DNA of 64,000 nucleotides from Tritonibacter multivorans. GTDB taxonomy: Bacteria; Pseudomonadota; Alphaproteobacteria; Rhodobacterales; Rhodobacteraceae. The DNA is taken from contig NZ_CYSD01000042.1 of assembly GCF_001458415.1 (NCBI RefSeq), positions 62,001 to 126,000 of the forward strand, given 5' to 3'. The notes beneath the pieces are model-generated. The model saw nothing but the letters and a program-made list of their open reading frames with translations, did no database searches and had not been told where the DNA came from. This document shows positions 24,307 through 33,929 of the stretch, piece by piece (within the stretch, counting starts at the first letter, position 1; every line of letters starts with the position of its first letter). Both the position numbers and the translations under genes were made by a program.

Positions 24307-25761
24307 ATGAGCAAGTTCGAGGCAAAATCTGGTGCAAAAACAGGTGTAAATCCCGAAGGTTTGGACCCGCAGGACTGGGACGCCTTCCGCGCAGAGGCGC
24401 ATAAGATGCTGGATCTGGCCATCGATCAGATGATTGAGGCCCGCGACCGCCCCTGGCAGGTGGTGCCGGATGACCTTGCGGAACGCTTTGAAATTGGGCA
24501 GGGCGGCGATGTGGTTGCGCGGATCAACGCCGATGTGCTGCCCAACCATGGCGGCAATATTCATCCGCGGTACTGGGGCTGGGTGCAGGGCACCGGGCTG
24601 GCCTCGGATCTGATTGCCTCGATGGCGGCGGTGGCGGTGAACGCCAACTGCGGTGGTCGGCATCACGGTGCCAATGAGATGGAGCGCGTGGTCATTGACT
24701 GGACGCGCCAGAAGATGGGGATGCCTGCGGGCGCCTCGGGCGTGTTTACCACCGGCACCTCGCAGGCAACCGTGATTGCCTTTCAGGCCGCGCGGGTGCG
24801 GGCCGATACGACCGTGCGCGCCAAAGGGCAGCAGGCGCGGCTGACGGCCTATGCCGGTGCGGGCGTCCATAATGCCACCAAGAAGGGGCTCGAGGTTCTG
24901 GGCGTTGGGCACGAGAACTTGCGTCTGGTGCCGCTGGTCGAGGGGCAGATGGATGCGGCCGCGCTGCGGGCGATGATTGCCGAGGACCGTGCGGCCGGGG
25001 CCACGCCATTCCTTGTAGTGGGCACGGCGGGGTCGGTGGATCTGGGTCTGTTTGACGATCTGGAGGCGCTGGCCGATGTGGCAGCGGAAGAAGACCTTTG
25101 GCTGCATGTGGACGGGGCGTTTGGGGCCTGGACCCGCATTGCCGAGGCCCCCTGGCGGGGGCTGACGGATGGCATTGGTCGGGCTGACAGTATCGCGCTG
25201 GATTTCCACAAATGGATGTATGTGTCCTACGACTGTGGTCTGTGTCTGATTGCCGATGAGGGCGCGCACCGCGCCGCCTTTGCGGCGCGCCCGGCCTATC
25301 TGGAGGGCGCAGCGCGGGGTCTTGCGGGGGGCGAGCCGTGGTTCTGCGACTATGGCATTGACCTGAGCCGGGGCAATCGCGCGATCAAGGTCTGGACGGC
25401 GCTGGAGATGTTTGGCGAAGCGGCGTTTTCGCAGGCGATCAGCGACAATTGCCGTCTGGCCGCGCAGATGGGGGCGCTGGTGACGGCCACGCCCAAGATG
25501 GCGCTGGCCCGTCCCGTGGTCAGCAATGTCTGTGTCTTTACCGCGCGCGCCGATCTTGCGCCCGCAGCACAGTCGGACCTGAACGCGCAGATCGCGCAGG
25601 ACATGCAGGAAGACGGCACAGCGGTGTTCTCCACCACCCGTGTTGACGGGATATTGATGTTGCGCGCCGCCATTGCCAATCACCGCACGCGGGCAGGCGA
25701 TGTCGAGGCCGCGATTGCCGCAGTGGCGGTGCGGGCAGAGGCGTTTGGTGCTGGTTCTTGA
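24307..25761 (+). CDS. Pyridoxal-phosphate-dependent (group II) amino acid decarboxylase
   Basis: This is a 484-residue fold-type I PLP enzyme. It has NIHPRYWGWVQGTGLASDLI at the N-terminal substrate region, GVFTTGTSQATVIAFQAAR (phosphate loop), LWLHVDGAFGAW (the Asp that contacts the PLP ring nitrogen) and ALDFHKWMYVSYDCG, whose Lys forms the Schiff base. It belongs with aromatic amino acid, glutamate and diaminobutyrate decarboxylases; the specificity is not readable. The start at 24307 follows AAGGGGAGGG. A longer frame from 24241 lies in the divergent promoter region. Confidence 0.85.
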   Translation: MSKFEAKSGAKTGVNPEGLDPQDWDAFRAEAHKMLDLAIDQMIEARDRPWQVVPDDLAERFEIGQGGDVVARINADVLPNHGGNIHPRYWGWVQGTGLASDLIASMAAVAVNANCGGRHHGANEMERVVIDWTRQKMGMPAGASGVFTTGTSQATVIAFQAARVRADTTVRAKGQQARLTAYAGAGVHNATKKGLEVLGVGHENLRLVPLVEGQMDAAALRAMIAEDRAAGATPFLVVGTAGSVDLGLFDDLEALADVAAEEDLWLHVDGAFGAWTRIAEAPWRGLTDGIGRADSIALDFHKWMYVSYDCGLCLIADEGAHRAAFAARPAYLEGAARGLAGGEPWFCDYGIDLSRGNRAIKVWTALEMFGEAAFSQAISDNCRLAAQMGALVTATPKMALARPVVSNVCVFTARADLAPAAQSDLNAQIAQDMQEDGTAVFSTTRVDGILMLRAAIANHRTRAGDVEAAIAAVAVRAEAFGAGS

Positions 25762-25771
25762 TCTAGGTCAG
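25758..25771 (+). promoter_or_regulatory. Candidate FnrL/CRP-type box upstream of the PPK2 gene
   Basis: TTGAT-CTAG-GTCAG matches the FNR-type palindrome TTGAY-N4-RTCAA at nine of ten positions. It overlaps the decarboxylase stop and lies 65 bp before the PPK2 start. Oxygen-responsive control is an inference from this match alone. Confidence 0.4.
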
Positions 25772-25835
25772 GGCAGCGCGGGGCGCTGAGGTCTAGGCTC
25801 CTGTCGGATTTTTAAGGAACCGATAGGAGAGGCAG

Positions 25836-26774
25836 ATGGACCAGATTGTTGCAGCACCCCCGACAGAAGCAGAGGCGGTGAAACCGGCCCCCAAACCCAC
25901 AGCCCTGCGCCGTCCCCATGTGCCCACGCCCGAGGAAATCCGCCGGGCCTTTGAAAGCGGGCGTTACCCCTATCGCGGCAAGCTGCGCCGCCCGGCCTAT
26001 GAGCGCGAAAAGGCCCAGTTGCAGGCGGAGCTTTTGAAGGTGCAGCTTTGGGCGCAGGAGACGGGGCAGAAGTTTGTGCTGCTGTTTGAGGGCCGCGATG
26101 CAGCTGGCAAGGGTGGCACCATCAAGCGGTTTACCGAACATCTGAACCCGCGTCTGGCGCGGGTGGTGGCGCTGAACAAACCTTCGGACGAAGAACGCGG
26201 TCAGTGGTATTTCCAGCGCTATATCAATCATTTGCCGACCGAAGGTGAAATGGTTCTCTATGACCGGTCCTGGTACAACCGCGCGGGTGTGGAACGGGTT
26301 ATGGGGTTTTGCCAGCCCAATGAGTATCTGGAGTTCATGCGCCAGACCCCCGAGCTGGAGCGGATGCTGGTGCGCTCGGGCATTCGGCTTTACAAATACT
26401 GGTTCTCGGTCACGCAGAATGAACAGAAGCTGCGCTTTAGCGCCCGCGAAACCGACCCGCTGAAACAGTGGAAACTGTCGCCGATCGACAAGGCGAGCCT
26501 TGGCAAATGGGATGATTACACCGAGGCCAAGGAAGCGATGTTCTTTTACACCGACACGGCTGATGCGCCCTGGACGGTGATCAAATCGGACGACAAGAAA
26601 CGCGCCCGGCTGAACTGCATGCGCCACTTTCTGTCGACGCTGGACTATCCCGGCAAAGACCCGGAGATCGCCAAGGCCCCCGATCCGCTGATCGTCGGCC
26701 AGGCGCATCATGTGATCCATCGCTCAGACCATATTCTGGGCAAAGCGTTGCATCCGGACACCCGCGCGGGCTAG
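25836..26774 (+). CDS. ppk2: Polyphosphate kinase 2 (PPK2)
   Basis: This 312-residue P-loop kinase uses polyphosphate to phosphorylate nucleotides, or the reverse. The Walker A motif is LLFEGRDAAGKGGTIKRF and the Walker B/lid region is VLYDRSWYNRAGVERVMGF. VALNKPSDEERGQWYFQRY and WFSVTQNEQKLRF are further PPK2 signatures. It has a single catalytic domain, with an N-terminal Pro/Ala-rich extension of about 45 residues. AGGAGAGGCAG precedes the ATG. It complements the exopolyphosphatase gene found 20 kb away. Confidence 0.92.
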   Translation: MDQIVAAPPTEAEAVKPAPKPTALRRPHVPTPEEIRRAFESGRYPYRGKLRRPAYEREKAQLQAELLKVQLWAQETGQKFVLLFEGRDAAGKGGTIKRFTEHLNPRLARVVALNKPSDEERGQWYFQRYINHLPTEGEMVLYDRSWYNRAGVERVMGFCQPNEYLEFMRQTPELERMLVRSGIRLYKYWFSVTQNEQKLRFSARETDPLKQWKLSPIDKASLGKWDDYTEAKEAMFFYTDTADAPWTVIKSDDKKRARLNCMRHFLSTLDYPGKDPEIAKAPDPLIVGQAHHVIHRSDHILGKALHPDTRAG

Positions 26775-26850
26775 GGCGTCTTCAGCAACGCATCGCTTGG
26801 GCGGGGCGGGGGCACTTGTCCTGCCGGGGCGGGGTGGGTACAGCTTGGGT

Positions 26851-27504
26851 ATGCATAGGATCTATCCCCTCCTGATCGCCGCTTTGGGGTGTCTGTCGGC
26901 CGCCCCGCTGGCGGCGCATCCGCATGTGTTTGTGGACACGCGCCTTGCGCTGGAGGTCGACGCGGCCGGTCTGGTGCAGGCGGTTGAGGTCAGTTGGACC
27001 TATGACGAATTCGAAACCCTGCTGGTGCTGGACGAATGGCAGTTGGACCCGGATTATGACGGGATTCTGACCGCGGAAGAACGGGCCACGCTGACCGGGT
27101 TTGACCTGAACTGGGGCGACTTGCCTGGGGGGGATCTGTTTCTGAGCCTTGGCCCGCAGGACGGCAGCCCCACTGTGGCCCTTGGCGCGCCGGAGGCGGT
27201 GGCGGTCACACTGGCGGAGGGGCGCATTACATCGGTTCACCGCCGGGCCCTGACCGTGCCAGTTGCGGCGGATGGTCTGGTGCTGCGCGCCTATGATCCG
27301 ACCTTTTTCAAAGCCTACACCCTGATCGGGTTTGCCGAGGTGCCGGGCTGTGCCGGCGCGGTGACCCCGCCGGATCTGAACGCTGCCTATTCGCTGGTCG
27401 AAGAGCTGCTGTTTGCCATGCCTGAAAGCGAGGCCGAGGCGCGCTATCCGAAAGTGGGCCGGGCCTTTGCCGATACAGTGCAGCTGCGCTGCGGGGGCAG
27501 CTGA
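26851..27504 (+). CDS. DUF1007 periplasmic protein, partner of NicO metal efflux
   Basis: This 217-residue protein has a signal peptide (RIYPLLIAALGCLSAAPLAAHPHVFVDTRL) and the DUF1007 pattern: N-terminal HPHVFVDT with two His, YDEFETLLVLDEW, DPDYDGILTAEE (EF-hand-like acidic loop) and AYDPTFFKAYTL. Family members are periplasmic and usually encoded next to a NicO-type nickel/cobalt efflux permease. Here the stop codon overlaps the start of that permease by one base (TGATG). It is likely a periplasmic metal-handling partner. A longer frame from 26797 lacks a plausible start. Confidence 0.82.
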   Translation: MHRIYPLLIAALGCLSAAPLAAHPHVFVDTRLALEVDAAGLVQAVEVSWTYDEFETLLVLDEWQLDPDYDGILTAEERATLTGFDLNWGDLPGGDLFLSLGPQDGSPTVALGAPEAVAVTLAEGRITSVHRRALTVPVAADGLVLRAYDPTFFKAYTLIGFAEVPGCAGAVTPPDLNAAYSLVEELLFAMPESEAEARYPKVGRAFADTVQLRCGGS

Positions 27505-28637
27505 TGCGGCAGGAGCGCGGGATTTTGTCAGATCACGCTGTGCAGTTTGACCCTGCGCACAGGCGACGCGGGGTGGTGCTGGCGCTTGTGGGCGCGGCGG
27601 GCGTGGTGCTGGCGGCCTGTGGGCTGTGGCTCTGGGCGTTTGGCGGTCTGGCGGATCTGCGGATCTGGGCCGCCGACGGGCAACGCGCGGCACAAAACGC
27701 CATGGCGGGCGCGCTGCGGGGGCTGCGGGCCGGGCATCCGGGGGCGATCTGGTCGCTCTGCGCGGTGACCTTTGCCTATGGGCTGTTTCATGCGGTGGGG
27801 CCGGGCCATGGCAAAGTGGTTCTGGGCGGCTATGGGTTGTCGCGGCGGGTGGCGCTGCGGCGGCTGGCGCTGTTGTCGCTGCTGGCGTCTTTGGCGCAGG
27901 CGACCACGGCAGTGGTTCTGGTGCTGGCGGGCGCATGGGTGCTTGGCTGGGGGCGGGCGGATATGACCGATACGGCCGAAGGCCTGCTGGCGCCGGTGTC
28001 TTATGGAGCCATGGCGCTGTTGGGGATCTACCTTGCCCTGCGGGGGCTGCGTCGGGGCTGGCGATTGCTGACGCCGGGCCGCGCTGTGTCTGCTGCGCCC
28101 GTGCCGGATAGGCCGCGCCCTCAGGCCGGTATGGCGGGGCTGGCGCGGCAGCAGATGCAGGCGGCGACTGGCGCTGACATGTCCAGCGCCGACACCTCCA
28201 GCCCCGGTTTTCTGGCCGTCGGACGCGGCGCGGGCTGCGTGGACCACAGCAGCGAGATCTGCCCCGATTGCGGCCACCGCCATGCCCCAAGCCTCGAGGA
28301 AGTTGCGCGTCTGACCTCATGGCGCGAGGCGCTGGTGCTGATTGCGGCCATTGCGGTGCGCCCCTGCACGGGGGCGGTGTTTGTGTTGCTGCTGACCTGG
28401 CGCATGGGGGTGCTGTATGCCGGGGTGCTGGGGGCGTTTTCCATGGGGCTGGGCACGGCCCTGGTGACCATGGCGGTGGCCATGGGGGCAGCGGGGGTGC
28501 AGCGCGGCGTTGCGGGCCTGCCGGGGGCGATGCAACAAGGGCGTTGGATCGCGGCGGGGCTTGAACTCTTTGCTGGTGCGCTGGTGGCGGTGATCTGCCT
28601 GGGTCTTCTGTGGTCGCAACTTGCGGTTTTGTTCTGA
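27504..28637 (+). CDS. Nickel/cobalt efflux permease, NicO (RcnA-like) family
   Basis: This 377-residue polytopic membrane protein has the NicO signature LFHAVGPGHGKVVLGGYGLSRR and the second conserved block VRPCTGAVFVLLLTWRMG. Between them a cytoplasmic or periplasmic loop contains CPDCGHRHAPS, a likely metal-binding Cys/His cluster. Six hydrophobic helices are visible. RcnA-type members export Ni2+ or Co2+. The gene is translationally coupled to DUF1007 upstream. No metal-responsive regulator gene is adjacent. Confidence 0.85.
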   Translation: MRQERGILSDHAVQFDPAHRRRGVVLALVGAAGVVLAACGLWLWAFGGLADLRIWAADGQRAAQNAMAGALRGLRAGHPGAIWSLCAVTFAYGLFHAVGPGHGKVVLGGYGLSRRVALRRLALLSLLASLAQATTAVVLVLAGAWVLGWGRADMTDTAEGLLAPVSYGAMALLGIYLALRGLRRGWRLLTPGRAVSAAPVPDRPRPQAGMAGLARQQMQAATGADMSSADTSSPGFLAVGRGAGCVDHSSEICPDCGHRHAPSLEEVARLTSWREALVLIAAIAVRPCTGAVFVLLLTWRMGVLYAGVLGAFSMGLGTALVTMAVAMGAAGVQRGVAGLPGAMQQGRWIAAGLELFAGALVAVICLGLLWSQLAVLF

Positions 28638-28715
28638 TCTGCTTTGTCTCCTTACATTTTTGACGCTTGCCGTGTCTTCCTCACAGGCATAAGGCTGGCG
28701 CAGGGAGGCCGATAC

Positions 28716-30119
28716 ATGTCCGAAGTTTCAGCACGCAAACCACCCAACCCACCGACCATGGGTGTCGGCGGCCATCTGCGCGCGCTGACCCTGCTGGGCC
28801 TGCCGCTGATGGGCGGCCATCTGGCGCAATATGCCATTGGGCTGACCGACACTGCCATGCTGGGCTGGTACAGCGTCGAAGCCCTTGCGGCGGTCACATT
28901 GGCGAGTTCCTATTTCATTGTGCTGTTGCTGTTTGGGGCGGGCTTTGCCTTTGCGGTGATGCCTATGGTGGCAGAGGCTGCGGCCCGCGAGGATGAGCGC
29001 CGCATTCGCCGCGCCACCCGGATGAGCCTGTGGCTCTCCGCGCTTTATGGTGTTTTGGTCATGCCGCTGCTGTGGTTTTCCGAGCCGATCTTTGTGGCGC
29101 TGGGCCAGGAGGCGGGCGTGGCGGCGGATGCCGGCGTGTATCTGCGGGTTGCGGGCTGGGGGATTTTTCCGGGCCTGCTGGTGATGGTGCTGAAAAGCTA
29201 TCTTGGCGGTCTGGAGCGGGCGCAGGCGGTGCTGTGGATCACGGTGCTGGCGGCGGGGGCCAATGCCTTTGTGAACTATCTGCTGATCTTTGGGAATTTT
29301 GGCTTTCCGGAACTGGGTCTGATGGGGGCGGCGATTGCCTCGTTGCTGACACAGGCACTGTCGGCGGCTGTGGCGCTGGCGGTCTGTTTGAGGCGCCTGC
29401 CGGAGCACGCGCTGATGCAGAACCTGCATCTTCCCGATTGGGAGATGATGGGCGAGGTGTTCCGTCTGGGCGTGCCGATCGGCTTTACCACCCTGACCGA
29501 GGTGTCGCTATTTACGGCCTCCGCCCTGATGATGGGCTGGTTGGGCGCGGAGGCGCTGGCCGCCCATGGCATTGCGATTTCGTTGTCGGGGCTGTGTTTT
29601 ATGCTGCATCTGGGGCTGTCGAATGCGGCCACCATTCGGGTGGGCAATGCGGTCGGGCGCAAGGACATGGACCACCTGCGCCGGGGCAGCGTGGTGGTCA
29701 CCTGGCTGTCGCTGGGGCTGGCCTGTTCGACTGCGGCGCTGTTTGTGCTGATGCCTGAAACGCTGGTCGGGCTGTTCCTGTCCGAGGATGAACCCCAACG
29801 CGAGGCGATCCTGACGATGGGGGTTCAGCTACTGGCGATTGCGGCGCTGTTCCAGCTGGCCGATGGCATGCAGGTGATTGCGCTGGGTCTGCTGCGCGGG
29901 CTTTTGGACACCGGCATTCCGATGCTGATTGCCGGCTTTGGCTACTGGGTTGTCGGCATTCCTGTCGCTTATGGGCTGGGCCTGATGGCGGGTTTTGGCG
30001 GGCAGGGGATCTGGATGGGGCTTGTCTTTGGCCTGACCACTGCCGGGGCGCTATTGATGTGGCGGTTCTGGAAACTGGTGCTGCCGCGCGAAGCGGCCAA
30101 GGCGGCAGAGGCAGGCTGA
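28716..30119 (+). CDS. MATE family multidrug efflux protein
   Basis: This 467-residue protein has twelve hydrophobic helices and the MATE layout: LTLLGLPLMGGHLAQYAIGLTDTAMLGWY at the first helix and the mirrored second half beginning EVFRLGVPIGFTTLTEV. The conserved Asp in helix 1 (LTDTAM) is the usual cation-coupling residue of the NorM type. It exports drugs or metabolites in exchange for Na+ or H+. The start at 28716 follows CAGGGAGGCCG. It lies 78 bp after the NicO gene, perhaps in one transcription unit. Confidence 0.88.
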   Translation: MSEVSARKPPNPPTMGVGGHLRALTLLGLPLMGGHLAQYAIGLTDTAMLGWYSVEALAAVTLASSYFIVLLLFGAGFAFAVMPMVAEAAAREDERRIRRATRMSLWLSALYGVLVMPLLWFSEPIFVALGQEAGVAADAGVYLRVAGWGIFPGLLVMVLKSYLGGLERAQAVLWITVLAAGANAFVNYLLIFGNFGFPELGLMGAAIASLLTQALSAAVALAVCLRRLPEHALMQNLHLPDWEMMGEVFRLGVPIGFTTLTEVSLFTASALMMGWLGAEALAAHGIAISLSGLCFMLHLGLSNAATIRVGNAVGRKDMDHLRRGSVVVTWLSLGLACSTAALFVLMPETLVGLFLSEDEPQREAILTMGVQLLAIAALFQLADGMQVIALGLLRGLLDTGIPMLIAGFGYWVVGIPVAYGLGLMAGFGGQGIWMGLVFGLTTAGALLMWRFWKLVLPREAAKAAEAG

Positions 30120-30120
30120 G

Positions 30121-30195
30121 AGGTCAAATCCTGACGGGTCAAATCCAGTCAGGCAAAATCCTGGCTGGTTAAATCCGGACGGGCCAAAGCACGGG
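30121..30195. repeat. Degenerate 15-nt tandem repeat, five units
   Basis: Directly after the MATE stop codon lie five 15-nt units beginning AGGTCAAATCCTGAC. Later units read GGGTCAAATCCAGTC, AGGCAAAATCCTGGC, TGGTTAAATCCGGAC and GGGCCAAAGCACGGG. The spacer between these converging genes consists almost entirely of this repeat. Confidence 0.75.
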
Positions 30196-30203
30196 GGGCC
30201 GGC

Positions 30204-30602
30204 TTATTTGCTCAGACGCTCGGCCTTTTTGCGCACCAGAATATTGCGCAGGTCATGCATCGACAGCAGCAGCGCATCGGACACCGCATCCAGCTGGTCG
30301 TCGGTGGCGCGGCTCTGCACCCATTGGGTGGTCAGGTTCAGGTGATCCACGGTGCGCAGGATATCGTCCACTTCGCGCGCGGCCAGAAGGGAGCTGCGTT
30401 CCTCCATCCAGGTGTGAATGGCGGCAAGATCCGCGTCTGACAGAACCCGGTCCCCATGGGGTTTGATGTCGCCGCGCTTCAGGTTGACCACTGCAATCTG
30501 GTCCATTTCCAGCCGTCGGGTGCGGCTTTCGTGATCCATGCGAAAGACCAGCGCGCCATTTTCGCGGATGCGGAAGTAATAGTCGGGCAGGCTTGTGGTC
30601 AT
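30204..30602 (-). CDS. Conserved protein of unknown function
   Basis: This is a 132-residue soluble protein. Its first half looks like a small beta domain (LPDYYFRIRENGALVFRMD, RRLEMDQIAVVNLKRGDIKPHG). Its second half is helical (LAAIHTWMEERSSLLAARE, TDDQLDAVSDALLLSMHDLRNILVRKKAE). I recognise no domain. Codon use is like that of its neighbours, and AAAGAAGACCC lies before the ATG. It converges with the MATE gene. Confidence 0.7.
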   Translation of the reverse strand: MTTSLPDYYFRIRENGALVFRMDHESRTRRLEMDQIAVVNLKRGDIKPHGDRVLSDADLAAIHTWMEERSSLLAAREVDDILRTVDHLNLTTQWVQSRATDDQLDAVSDALLLSMHDLRNILVRKKAERLSK

Positions 30603-30910
30603 GGGGGCGGGTCTTCTTTCAATGCGGGCTTTGTCTGCACAAACCTTATTGTCTGCGCGGGGTTAGGCTGAGGCTAACAGGCTTTGCCCGGCGTGCAAGG
30701 GCTGCGCGTGGGGCAAAGGGGGGAATTTGGGGGCTGCATTCTACCCGATGAACGCCCGGAGCCTCCTGAGCAGGGTTGTGCATCTCCCGCTTTCCGAAGG
30801 GCCAGAGCTGACGCTGACTGGCCTTCGGTCACCGTCAAGTGAGCGCCAAACCGGACGCCGCAGGGACATCGGAGGGTCCGGACAGGACAGGGCAGGGACG
30901 GGGCAGGGAC
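30603..30910. other. Gene-free stretch upstream of the unknown gene at 30204
   Basis: These 308 bases should contain the promoter of the unknown gene and carry G-rich imperfect repeats (GGACAGGACAGGGCAGGGACGG around 30880-30915). No gene is supported. Confidence 0.45.
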
Positions 30911-31062
30911 GGGGCAGGCCGCGCCGAAGGCGCGGCCTGCCCCCGGCGCCTTGCAGTGCAAGGCGCAATCCCTGAAATGAGCCTCGCGTCCCGCGAGGCG
31001 CTTGCGGTGGCATGGCGCCTGCTGCGCAGGCGCCATGCGGTCGCCCTGCGGAGGCAGGGCGA
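30911..31062. repeat. Array of five consecutive perfect hairpins
   Basis: Five different perfect inverted repeats follow one another within 152 bp. (A) 30911-30925 pairs with 30929-30943, loop GAA, 15 bp. (B) 30946-30955 pairs with 30957-30966, 10 bp around one base. (C) 30981-30988 pairs with 30992-30999, loop TCC, 8 bp. (D) 31011-31022 pairs with 31026-31037, loop TGC, 12 bp. (E) 31041-31049 pairs with 31054-31062, loop GGAG, 9 bp. The array lies just downstream of the aspartate aminotransferase stop. It is too elaborate for a simple terminator and has no T-run. Confidence 0.8.
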
Positions 31063-31083
31063 ACCCTCTCTGGGCCGCAAAGG

Positions 31084-32364
<1,281 letters not shown>

Positions 32365-32431
32365 TTATATTGTCCCGCAAAGGGGGCGTGGATCGCGCGC
32401 AAGTCGAGCACCAGAAGGAGGCCTTTGAGGC

Positions 32432-32827
32432 ATGAGCGAAACGGAAATGGATTGGTATGGCCCGGACGCGGCAACTTTTGGCGACCGTGTGGCGGCCGCG
32501 CGGGAAGCGGCGGATATGACCCAGGCCCAGCTGGCGCGCCGTCTGGGGATCAAGAAAACCACCGTTATGGCCTGGGAGCAGGATCTGTCAGAGCCGCGCG
32601 CCAACAAGCTGTCGATGATGTCGGGCGTTCTGAACGTGTCGATGTCCTGGCTGCTGACGGGGGAAGGCGATGATTTGACCGAACCGGCAACGGCGGACCA
32701 ACAGAGCGCGGATTTTCAGGCGCTGCTGCGCGAGCTGCGCGGTCTGCGCGAAGACCTGCGTCGCCAGACCGAACGGGCAGGTCGCATTGAAAAGACGCTG
32801 CGCCGCCTGACGGAGTCCCAGGCATGA
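32432..32827 (+). CDS. XRE-family helix-turn-helix regulator
   Basis: This 131-residue protein has a Cro/CI-type helix-turn-helix at about residues 15-70 (FGDRVAAAREAADMTQAQLARRL, then KKTTVMAWEQDLSEPRANKLSMM). A helical C-terminal part rich in Arg/Glu/Leu (ALLRELRGLREDLRRQTERAGR) probably drives oligomerisation. AGGAGGCC precedes the ATG. It overlaps sdhE by 4 bp (ATGA), so the two are translated together. Its targets are unknown; its own divergent promoter with aspC is a candidate. Confidence 0.87.
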   Translation: MSETEMDWYGPDAATFGDRVAAAREAADMTQAQLARRLGIKKTTVMAWEQDLSEPRANKLSMMSGVLNVSMSWLLTGEGDDLTEPATADQQSADFQALLRELRGLREDLRRQTERAGRIEKTLRRLTESQA

Positions 32828-33138
32828 GTGAGCCCGCCGAAATTATGCTCACCGAGATCGTACCCAACGAAATCGTACCCGAAGCGGAGACCCGTGAAAA
32901 CCGCATCAAGCGTCTGCAGATGCGGTCCATGCGCCGGGGCATCAAGGAAATGGACATTTTGCTGATGGCCTATGCCAAGGCAAATCTGGAGGCGATGTCA
33001 AACGCGCAGCTTGATCTATTTGACGGGCTTTTGATGAACAATGATCAGGATTTGTACCAGTGGGTGACCGGTCAGGTGGCCCCTCCGCCTGTGTTTGCTG
33101 AGCTTGTTGCCGAGATATCGCAAACCTTCCAAAAATAA
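32824..33138 (+). CDS. sdhE: Succinate dehydrogenase assembly factor SdhE (DUF339)
   Basis: This 104-residue protein contains the SdhE fold with the diagnostic RGxxE motif as MRRGIKEMDILLMAYA, and the C-terminal FDGLLMNNDQDLYQWVTG. SdhE promotes covalent flavinylation of the SdhA subunit. A short in-frame duplication (TEIVP-NEIVP) extends the N terminus compared with the usual 85-95 residues. The ATG overlaps the stop of the XRE regulator gene. Confidence 0.9.
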   Translation: MSEPAEIMLTEIVPNEIVPEAETRENRIKRLQMRSMRRGIKEMDILLMAYAKANLEAMSNAQLDLFDGLLMNNDQDLYQWVTGQVAPPPVFAELVAEISQTFQK

Positions 33139-33215
33139 AGGCAAATTCAGTTTAACTCATTCTTGGGGATTCTCGTTCAAATTGGCCTTGAGCAATTTCG
33201 ATTCGGAGATGCTGA

Positions 33216-33713
33216 ATGAGTATGGAACGACCCTTCAGCCAGACAGAAGCCAAAGGCTTTATGACTGGGTATCTTGACGCACTGGCGCTGGTGGAGCGAC
33301 TGCACCGCCTGTTGCTGGACGTAGTCAAGGATGAGTTTGAGCGCGTTGGTGTTCTCGACATCAATGCCGTGCAGGCTCTTTTGCTGTTCAACATTGGAGA
33401 CAATGAGGTGACAGCAGGCGAACTAAAGACCCGCGGGTACTATCAGGGTAGCAATGTCAGCTACAACCTGAAGAAGCTGGTGGAAATGGGCTATATGCAC
33501 CATCAGCGCTGTGAGATTGACCGCCGCTCTGTGCGTGTCCGTCTGACCCCACGTGGTCGCGAGATCCGCGATATTGTGGCCTCGCTGTTCGCCCGCCACG
33601 CAGAGGGACTTGAAGCCAAAAGCGTCATTACCGCTGAAGGCATCGAGGACATTACGAACTCCCTCAAACGGATGGAGCGTTACTGGTCTGACCAGATTCG
33701 CTACATCTACTAA
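33216..33713 (+). CDS. ldtR: LdtR-like MarR-family winged-helix regulator
   Basis: This 165-residue winged-helix protein contains ALVERLHRLLLDVVKDEFERV, DINAVQALLLFNIGDNEVTAGELKTRGYY and GSNVSYNLKKLVEMGYM, then DRRSVRVRLTPRGREI (the wing). This matches the alphaproteobacterial LdtR group of MarR regulators, known from Liberibacter and Sinorhizobium to control an L,D-transpeptidase gene and stress tolerance. No transpeptidase gene is adjacent here. The assignment rests on recalled family sequence, so the name is moderately secure. Confidence 0.75.
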   Translation: MSMERPFSQTEAKGFMTGYLDALALVERLHRLLLDVVKDEFERVGVLDINAVQALLLFNIGDNEVTAGELKTRGYYQGSNVSYNLKKLVEMGYMHHQRCEIDRRSVRVRLTPRGREIRDIVASLFARHAEGLEAKSVITAEGIEDITNSLKRMERYWSDQIRYIY

Positions 33714-33929
33714 GTCAACGCAGATAGGCCGCACCTTTAGGGAGAAAACGCTCCCTCATCCAAGACAGGCTGACCGAGAGAGGCATGCAGACCCAAGGTG
33801 GACACTCACTTCCCCCAAGGCGCATTGCCGGACAGACTGTTAACCCGAAGGCCCTGCCGCAGTTTGCGGTCTGGGGCATCCATCGGGGAGGTTGCAGAAT
33901 GCAACCGCGGCGCTGCAGCTCTTTTTGAC
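33714..33929. other. Spacer after the LdtR-like gene
   Basis: It holds a short AGGGAG/CTCCCT hairpin (about 33738-33755) without a T-run. A 47-codon open frame at 33785-33928 lies in it, but its third-position GC content is far below that of real genes nearby, so I do not call it. Confidence 0.4.

Noticed and set aside
26782-28320. A 512-codon Pro/Arg-rich frame opposite the DUF1007 and NicO genes
   Set aside because: It is antisense to two recognised and translationally coupled genes. The composition is that of a shadow frame in GC-rich DNA.
30121-30195. A CRISPR array or iteron origin
   Set aside because: The 15-nt units are contiguous and degenerate, without spacers. There is no replication gene nearby.
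33785-33928. A 47-codon open frame with a purine-rich stretch before its ATG
   Set aside because: Only about 60 percent of third positions are G or C, against a clearly higher share in neighbouring genes. The encoded peptide has no pattern. The region looks non-coding.
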